This document shows, one piece after another, positions 15,453 to 20,030 of a DNA stretch of 20,030 nucleotides. A program made the position numbers and the translations under genes. The notes beneath the pieces were generated by a model. It saw only the letters and a program-made list of their open reading frames with translations. It was not told where the DNA came from and made no database searches. The DNA comes from Chloroflexia bacterium (lineage in GTDB: Bacteria > Chloroflexota > Chloroflexia > QHBQ01 > JADMIH01): contig JAICKM010000026.1 of assembly GCA_025927935.1 (NCBI GenBank), forward strand, positions 1 to 20,030, read 5' to 3'. Each line of letters starts with the position of its first letter. Position 1 is the stretch's first letter.

Positions 15453-15587
15453 TTCCCCCCTGGGACTATTCCGGACCCCGCGACCATCCGCGCAGGGAAC
15501 CGGTGGGGCTACACATGGATGCGGCGGCCCCCGCGCACCGGCAAGCACCCTTGCCCATCGCGCCGCGCCGGCGTCGCAGGAGGAATC

Positions 15588-17090
15588 ATGCTTTTATCAG
15601 AGGAGGTTCGTTCGCTACTCGCCCGGCTGGGCAGTACTCGAATGGATATAAGCGCATACGATACTGCCTGGGTCGCGGCATTAGAGACGGCGGGCGGCGC
15701 GCCCCGGTTCCCGCAAAGTCTGCACTGGTTACGCCGGCATCAGCATGCCGACGGCAGTTGGGGTGCGCCCGGTGCATGCGGCCAGACTCAGCCCTACTAC
15801 CACGATCGCTTGATTACCACGCTGCGCTCTGTGCTCACCCTCGATGCCTGGAGCGAGTCGCCCTGTGACCGCCGGCAAGTGGTGCGCGGCCTGTCCTATA
15901 TCCGGGCCCACGCTACCGATCTGGCCCAGGATCCTGTGGAGACCGTCGCCTTCGAGTTGATTTTCCCCACCCTGCTCGACGAAGCAGCACAACGGGGACT
16001 CGAATTACCGCAGGAGGCATTTGTTCCCGTGCGGGTGATGGGCGCGGCCAAGCGGGCGCGTGCGCCCCGCCATCTGGCCTATGATCGCCGCACCCCCCTG
16101 GTCATCAGCCTGGAAGCGGTGGGTTCCCACTTTGAAGTGGAACTGGCAAGTGCCGTGCAAGAAGTGAACGGCAGTGTAGGCACATCCCCTTCGGCCACCG
16201 CGTACCTGTTGCAGCATTGCCCGGATAACGACGCGGCGGCCGGGTATCTGCACGAGTTGTTGCAGGACGACAGCGGCACCGGGGGGATGCCGGCCTTCTT
16301 CCCGATTGAAACGTATGAGTACAGTTGGGCGCTGTACCAGTTGGGGCAGGCGCGACCGGACATCTATCGGCAAATGGCCGATACGCTCACGCCGATCTTA
16401 GACTACCTGTATACGACCCGCTCCCGCACGGGTTGGACGTTTTGCGCCCAGACCGCCGTAAAAGAGTCCGACACCACGGCCGTGTGCTTTGCCGTCCTCA
16501 ACCACGCCGGCTACACGCTCAATCCGGCGCTGCTCTACCAGTACGAGGAGGCGGACCATTTCCGGGTCTACCCCTTCGAGCGCAACCCATCGCCGAGCGC
16601 CAATGCCCATATCCTGGACGCGCTCCACTACTGCGACCCGCATGAGCGGGCACCGCGCGTGGAAAAGATCATCCGTTTCCTGAACGAGACGCGCCAGCCC
16701 GGCGGGTTCTGGTTTGATAAATGGCATGTCAGTCCCTACTACACGACGAGCCATGTAGTGCTGGCCGCCCTGGATTGGGCGCCCGACCTGGTCGCGCCGG
16801 CCATCGACTGGTTGCTGGCCGGGCAGCGGCCGGATGGCAGTTGGGGCTACTATGCGCCCACGCTGGAAGAGACGGCCTACGGCGTGCTGGCGCTGGCAGT
16901 ATGGCAGCGAGCTGGGCATGCCGTCCCCGCCTGTGCGCTGGCGCGGGGCGTGGCCTACTTGCAGGAGCATTACACGTGGGACGAGGCGGCCTACCCGCCG
17001 CTCTGGATCGCCAAAACGCTCCACGTGCCGCTCTTAATCACGCAGGCCGGGGTCTTGGCGGCCCTGCTGGCGGCCGAAGACCTGGTCTAA
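15588..17090 (+). CDS. class II diterpene cyclase, tuberculosinyl/kolavenyl diphosphate synthase type (Rv3377c-like)
   Basis: A 500-residue protein, the same length as M. tuberculosis Rv3377c (501), which protonates and cyclises geranylgeranyl diphosphate to a bicyclic diphosphate. Family landmarks are SAYDTAWVA near the N-terminus, the QW-type repeat HADGSWG, the block VNGSVGTSPSATAYLL, the acid motif ESDTTA (293-298; DCDTTS in Rv3377c, DxDD in plant and hopene cyclases), DKWHVSPYYTTSH, QRPDGSWGYY, EETAYGVLALAVWQR and PLWIAKTLH. The general acid equivalent is Asp295. The first acidic position is Glu instead of Asp. No class I DDxxD motif is seen, so the diphosphate should remain for a second enzyme, which suits the Rv3378c-like gene upstream. 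AGGAGG lies 4 nt before ATG 15588; the longer reading from 15519 would be out of line with the family length. The last 57 nt overlap the convergent methyltransferase. The exact product is unknown. Confidence 0.9.
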   Translation: MLLSEEVRSLLARLGSTRMDISAYDTAWVAALETAGGAPRFPQSLHWLRRHQHADGSWGAPGACGQTQPYYHDRLITTLRSVLTLDAWSESPCDRRQVVRGLSYIRAHATDLAQDPVETVAFELIFPTLLDEAAQRGLELPQEAFVPVRVMGAAKRARAPRHLAYDRRTPLVISLEAVGSHFEVELASAVQEVNGSVGTSPSATAYLLQHCPDNDAAAGYLHELLQDDSGTGGMPAFFPIETYEYSWALYQLGQARPDIYRQMADTLTPILDYLYTTRSRTGWTFCAQTAVKESDTTAVCFAVLNHAGYTLNPALLYQYEEADHFRVYPFERNPSPSANAHILDALHYCDPHERAPRVEKIIRFLNETRQPGGFWFDKWHVSPYYTTSHVVLAALDWAPDLVAPAIDWLLAGQRPDGSWGYYAPTLEETAYGVLALAVWQRAGHAVPACALARGVAYLQEHYTWDEAAYPPLWIAKTLHVPLLITQAGVLAALLAAEDLV

Positions 17091-17948
17091 ACCGGGTTCG
17101 GGCGCGGCGTGACTCGCCGCGCCCGGCTTGCGGCAGATCGTCACGCCGAACAGCCCGACCGGCTCCATCGCCGAGCGCATCACCTCGAAGCCCGCGCGGC
17201 GGGCCAGGTCTTCCACGTCCGCGAGGGAACGGCAGCCCATGACCCAGGGCCGGCCCGCGCGGTTGACCAGCACGTTGGCGATAAACTCCAACTGCGGGTG
17301 GCGCACCTGCGTTGTGAACAGGAAGCGCCCGCCCGGTGGCAAGATGGCCTGGATGCCGGCCATGGACCGCCGGATGAGATCCGTGTCGTTGAACAGTTCA
17401 TACACGCCCGACGCGACGACCACTTGCGGGCGGGGATCGACCGTCGCCAGCGAACGCGCGCCGGTGGCGTCGCCCAGCTCATAGCGCACATTGGTCAGCC
17501 CCAGGGCCGCGGCCCGCTCGCGCCCCAGGGCCAGGCCGCGCGGGTCCAGATCGCGGCAGATGATCTGCAAGCCGCCCGGTCCCAGATCCGTGCCGGCCTG
17601 TAGGTCGCGGGCCAGTTCCAGCAGATAGCGGCCGGGGCCGGAGGCCACGTCGAGCAGCACCACGGGCCGCGCCTGGCCCGCCACGGCCGCCACTTCCAGC
17701 CGCAACAGGCGTTGCAGGAGCGTCTTGCGGGCGCGGATGGCTCGCCAGCCCACGGCATTCAGATAGACCCAATCGAACAGTTTCCCGACGAGGAAGCGCC
17801 CCTGCGGGCGGTTCTCATACACATAATCGAGCATCTCGCCCGAATCAAAGCCCGCCCGGTAGCCCAGCGCGATCCCGCTACTCACCGAACCAGGGCCGCG
17901 CATCAATTGCGCCATCAGTTGCCATTTGAGTGTTGCCGTTTGCTCCAT
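17034..17948 (-). CDS. class I SAM-dependent methyltransferase, Methyltransf_20-like
   Basis: A 304-residue protein with a Rossmann methyltransferase core: motif I LLDVASGPGRY (98-108), the acidic ribose-binding end of strand 2 (DLDP, 133-136), GDAT (159-162), and VVVASGVYELF (177-187) as motif IV/V. The N-terminal signature GFDSGEMLDYVYENRPQG (33-50), followed by GWRAIRARK (67-75), is what I recall from the Methyltransf_20 family, usually found fused to or beside an alpha/beta hydrolase in lipid-related proteins. AGGAGG lies 8 nt before ATG 17948. The last about 25 residues appear to be a low-complexity tail running into the cyclase gene on the other strand. In Herpetosiphon a methyltransferase beside the same two diterpene enzymes O-methylates kolavelool; an equivalent role here is inference, and membrane-lipid methylation is an alternative. 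Confidence 0.85.
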   Translation of the reverse strand: MEQTATLKWQLMAQLMRGPGSVSSGIALGYRAGFDSGEMLDYVYENRPQGRFLVGKLFDWVYLNAVGWRAIRARKTLLQRLLRLEVAAVAGQARPVVLLDVASGPGRYLLELARDLQAGTDLGPGGLQIICRDLDPRGLALGRERAAALGLTNVRYELGDATGARSLATVDPRPQVVVASGVYELFNDTDLIRRSMAGIQAILPPGGRFLFTTQVRHPQLEFIANVLVNRAGRPWVMGCRSLADVEDLARRAGFEVMRSAMEPVGLFGVTICRKPGAASHAAPEPGLDQVFGRQQGRQDPGLRD

Positions 17949-17992
17949 CGCTATGTCCTCCTGTGCCTATCGGCGGGCGAATCCGACCGTGC

Positions 17993-18013
17993 CTGCTATC
18001 CTTACAATAGCAG
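17993..18013. promoter_or_regulatory. operator-like inverted repeat upstream of the methyltransferase gene
   Basis: CTGCTAT (17993-17999) and ATAGCAG (18007-18013) form a perfect 7-bp inverted repeat with a 7-nt spacer, centred 55 nt before the methyltransferase ATG. The size and near-helical spacing of the half-sites fit a dimeric repressor site. The more AT-rich composition against this background makes chance less likely than for the GC palindromes nearby. Confidence 0.4.
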
Positions 18014-18224
18014 ACCCACCGGGCGGGCACATCGGCAAACCTGCCGGATCTATAGACGTGGATTGCGCCGGTGGGATGCGTAATTTTACCGAGCCGCCCG
18101 CTATTTAAGTAGAGGCAGCCGCACGGCGGCCCGCACACGATGTGAATCACCCGGCGGATGGCGCGCGAGCCACACCAACACCAACCCATACCGCCGCACC
18201 AGGCAGACATTAACCCGCTTACCG

Positions 18225-18260
18225 GGCGGCCACCCGCTAGGGCCGCCGAGTATCGGCGGC
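18225..18260 (+). promoter_or_regulatory. two alternative hairpins before the WD40 gene's ribosome site
   Basis: The segment GGCCGCC (18241-18247) can pair upstream with GGCGGCC (18225-18231) or, as part of GCCGCCGA (18242-18249), downstream with TCGGCGGC (18253-18260, loop GTA). The two structures exclude each other. The second ends 6 nt before the ribosome site GAAGGA (18267-18272). If the region is transcribed, this could affect translation start. Confidence 0.35.
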
Positions 18261-18281
18261 AGACACGAAGGACGACAGACG

Positions 18282-20030
18282 ATGAATACAGGTGGGCGCC
18301 GGCAGCGCGCCCTCCGGCACGGAGCGGCCCTGCTGGCGCTTCTGCTGGCGCTCGCCGGATGCATGAACCAGCCGCCGCCCCCGGTTGCCGCGCTGCCCAC
18401 CGGCCCGGCGCCGTTCGCCCAGGTCAGCCTGGCGCGCACGCTGCGTAGCCCGGTCGCCGGCCTCTGGAGCGTGGCCTATGCCCCCGATGGGCAAACCGTC
18501 GCCGTGGGCACCCGCGAGAAGACCATCCAGATCTGGCGCGTGGCCGGCGGCACCCTCTTGCGCACGCTCAGCGGGCACACCGACCAGGTGCTCACCGTGG
18601 CCTTCGCGCCTGACGGCCAGACGCTGGCCTCCGGCGGCTCGGACCACACGGTGCGCCTCTGGGACCCCGCCACCGGCGCGCTGCTGCACACGCTGGCCGG
18701 CCATGAATTTAACGTGGAGGCGCTGGCCTTTTCGCCCGACGGCAAGACGCTGGCCTCGGCGAGCGACGACAAGACGGTGCGCCTGTGGCGCGTGGCCGAT
18801 GGCGCCCTCCTGCGCACGCTCACCGGCCACGGCGATGGGGTGGCAGCGGTGGCCTTCACGCCCGACGGGCAAACGCTGGCTTCCGGCAGCCAGGACAAGA
18901 CGATCCGCCTGTGGCGGGTCGCGGACGGCAAGGCCCTGCGCACGCTGAAAGACAGCGGGCAGGATGCCGTGACGAGCGTTGCCTTCGCGCCCGATGGGCA
19001 AACCCTCGCTGCGGGCGCGCAGGATGGATCGGTGCTGTTCTGGCGCCCGGCGGACGGCACGCTGGTCCGCAAGCTAGCGGGCCATCCCAGCTGGGTGGCC
19101 GCCGTGGCCTTCAGCCCCGACGGGCAAACCCTGGCCTCGGCAAGCAGTGACAAGACCGTGCGCCTCTGGTGGGTGCCCGGCGGCGCGCTGCTGGCGACCC
19201 TGGAGGGGCACACCGACGAAGTACGCGGGGTGGCCTTTGCCCCCGACGGTCAGACGCTGGCCTCCGTAGCCGCCGACGATAGCGTGCGCCTCTGGAGCCT
19301 GCGCCTCTCCGCCCAGGCGCCCGCCGGTACCCCGCTCGCGCCGGTGACGCCGGGCGGGCAGCCGGGTATTACCGCCGCCACAGTTGGGCAACTGGCCCTG
19401 GCCCGCACCCTTGAAGCGGGCACCTGGGGCATCCGCGCCGTGGCTTTCGCCCCCGATGGCGTGACCCTGGCGACCGGCGGTTTCGACGACACTGTTCGCC
19501 TCTGGCGGGTGGACGACGGCGCGTTGCTCCGGACGCTCAAGGGGCATACCTCCGGCGTGAACAGCGTCGCCTTCAGCCCCGATGGGCAAACGCTGCTCTC
19601 CGGCAGCGATGACAACACCGTGCGTCTCTGGCGGGTGGCCGACGGCGCGCTGCTGGGGACGTTCACCGGGCACACCAGTTCGGTCAACGGCGTGGCTTTC
19701 GCCCCTGACGGCCGCACCTTCGCCTCCGCCTCGCGCGACAAAACGGTGCGCCTCTGGCACATCGGCGAAACCACGTTTTTCGCCAAGCTCAAGGAGCATA
19801 AGGACACGGTCAACGCCGTGGCCTTCGCCCCCGACGGCGCCACGGTGGCTTCGGGCGACGGCGACGGCATCGTGCGCTTCTGGCGCGTGGGCGACGGCAA
19901 GCTGCTGCGCGCCCTGCCCGGCGGCGGGCACGACATTACCAGCCTGGCCTTCGCGCCCGACGGGCAAACCCTGGCCGCCACCGGCGGCGACAAGCTGATC
20001 CACCTCTGGCGTGTGAGCGACGGCAGCGAA
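18282..20030 (+). CDS. WD40-repeat lipoprotein with two tandem propellers (C-terminus outside window)
   Basis: The frame is open from ATG 18282 to the window end (583 codons, no stop). The N-terminus has basic residues, a hydrophobic run and the lipobox LAGC with Cys27, so it should be exported and lipid-anchored. After a Pro-rich spacer come twelve WD40 units with the recurrent core VAFxPDGQTLASG..D.TVRLWRV. Units 1-7 form one full propeller; a linker of about 35 residues (Pro/Gly/Thr-rich, with GTPLAPVTPGG) follows; then units 8-12 run to the edge. Both propellers open with the same lead-in (SLARTLRS and ALARTLEA), indicating duplication of a whole seven-blade domain. GAAGGA lies 9 nt before the ATG. 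It probably acts as an extracytoplasmic scaffold; no enzymatic domain is visible in the part seen. Confidence 0.9.
   Translation, partial: MNTGGRRQRALRHGAALLALLLALAGCMNQPPPPVAALPTGPAPFAQVSLARTLRSPVAGLWSVAYAPDGQTVAVGTREKTIQIWRVAGGTLLRTLSGHTDQVLTVAFAPDGQTLASGGSDHTVRLWDPATGALLHTLAGHEFNVEALAFSPDGKTLASASDDKTVRLWRVADGALLRTLTGHGDGVAAVAFTPDGQTLASGSQDKTIRLWRVADGKALRTLKDSGQDAVTSVAFAPDGQTLAAGAQDGSVLFWRPADGTLVRKLAGHPSWVAAVAFSPDGQTLASASSDKTVRLWWVPGGALLATLEGHTDEVRGVAFAPDGQTLASVAADDSVRLWSLRLSAQAPAGTPLAPVTPGGQPGITAATVGQLALARTLEAGTWGIRAVAFAPDGVTLATGGFDDTVRLWRVDDGALLRTLKGHTSGVNSVAFSPDGQTLLSGSDDNTVRLWRVADGALLGTFTGHTSSVNGVAFAPDGRTFASASRDKTVRLWHIGETTFFAKLKEHKDTVNAVAFAPDGATVASGDGDGIVRFWRVGDGKLLRALPGGGHDITSLAFAPDGQTLAATGGDKLIHLWRVSDGSE

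Larger units (their letters stand above)
17949..18281. other. divergent intergenic region between methyltransferase and WD40 lipoprotein
   Basis: These 333 nt hold no convincing gene. They contain an inverted repeat close to the methyltransferase (17993-18013), an AT-richer stretch around 18075-18110 without a clean promoter on either strand, and a pair of mutually exclusive hairpins next to the WD40 gene (18225-18260). Confidence 0.6.

Noticed and set aside
16144..16159. Sigma-54-like match inside the class II cyclase gene
   Set aside because: The GG/GC spacing is right, but the -12 box reads GTGCA and the -24 box has a mismatch, and it lies mid-gene with no downstream start. Taken as chance, and a reminder of the background rate.
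15588..17090. Squalene-hopene cyclase
   Set aside because: It is about 130 residues too short, lacks the DxDDTA motif and most QW repeats, and has the SAYDTAWVA signature of diterpene cyclases.
1..20030. CRISPR array, tRNA, rRNA or insertion sequence
   Set aside because: I saw no regularly spaced repeats, no cloverleaf-like segments, no rRNA-like stretch, and no transposase or terminal inverted repeats.

Overview
This 20 kb window is GC-rich, gene-dense bacterial DNA. It most likely comes from a Chloroflexota (Chloroflexi) genome. The pointers are a full-length CYP102 (P450-BM3-type) fusion, a WDGxxW-repeat propeller protein, a large WD40 lipoprotein, and a two-enzyme diterpene pathway of the type known from Mycobacterium tuberculosis (Rv3377c/Rv3378c) and from the chloroflexote Herpetosiphon (the O-methylkolavelool cluster). 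There is no rRNA or tRNA to confirm the taxon, so the assignment is an inference. I see no insertion sequence, CRISPR array or RNA gene.

Left part (1-7000). A truncated alpha/beta hydrolase on the minus strand and an N-terminally anchored WDGxxW propeller protein on the plus strand diverge from a shared promoter region. A DJ-1/PfpI-family protein follows, with its own promoter and a clear intrinsic terminator. Next come the 1083-residue self-sufficient cytochrome P450-reductase and a two-domain PRC-barrel protein, which ends at a second good terminator. The P450 and the PRC-barrel gene are each preceded by an almost identical sequence that matches the sigma-54 -24/-12 consensus perfectly.

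Middle (7000-12800). A DHA2-type 14-TM MFS exporter and a zinc-independent quinone oxidoreductase form a two-gene plus-strand operon. On the minus strand lie a small helix-hairpin-helix protein, an amidase-signature hydrolase with a GatC-like N-terminal stretch, and a V4R-type cysteine-rich sensor-like protein. The last two look co-transcribed (17-nt gap). A short palindromic element beginning TGTAGGGG sits between the HhH and amidase genes.

Right part (12800-20030). The most interesting region is a plus-strand gene set in three parts: (i) a tuberculosinol/kolavelool-synthase-like enzyme (Rv3378c family, cis-prenyltransferase fold); (ii) a six-TM methyl-accepting chemotaxis-type transducer without an obvious HAMP or ligand domain, starting 18 nt after (i); (iii) a class II diterpene cyclase of the Rv3377c type (500 residues). 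Facing it, and overlapping the end of the cyclase by 57 nt, is a Methyltransf_20-type SAM methyltransferase. The enzyme set (cyclase, terminal synthase, methyltransferase) parallels the Herpetosiphon kolavelool cluster. However, the terminal synthase has lost the Asp of its DGTRR motif and the cyclase has a Glu in place of the first Asp of DxDTT, so the product may differ. The window closes inside a WD40 lipoprotein with two tandem propellers.

Working picture (inference): GGPP made elsewhere is cyclised by the class II enzyme, then finished by the Rv3378c-like enzyme, and perhaps methylated. The transducer may report on the membrane state or on the product. The P450, MFS pump and quinone reductase could be accessory oxidation, export or redox functions, but nothing in the sequence ties them to the diterpene genes beyond proximity.
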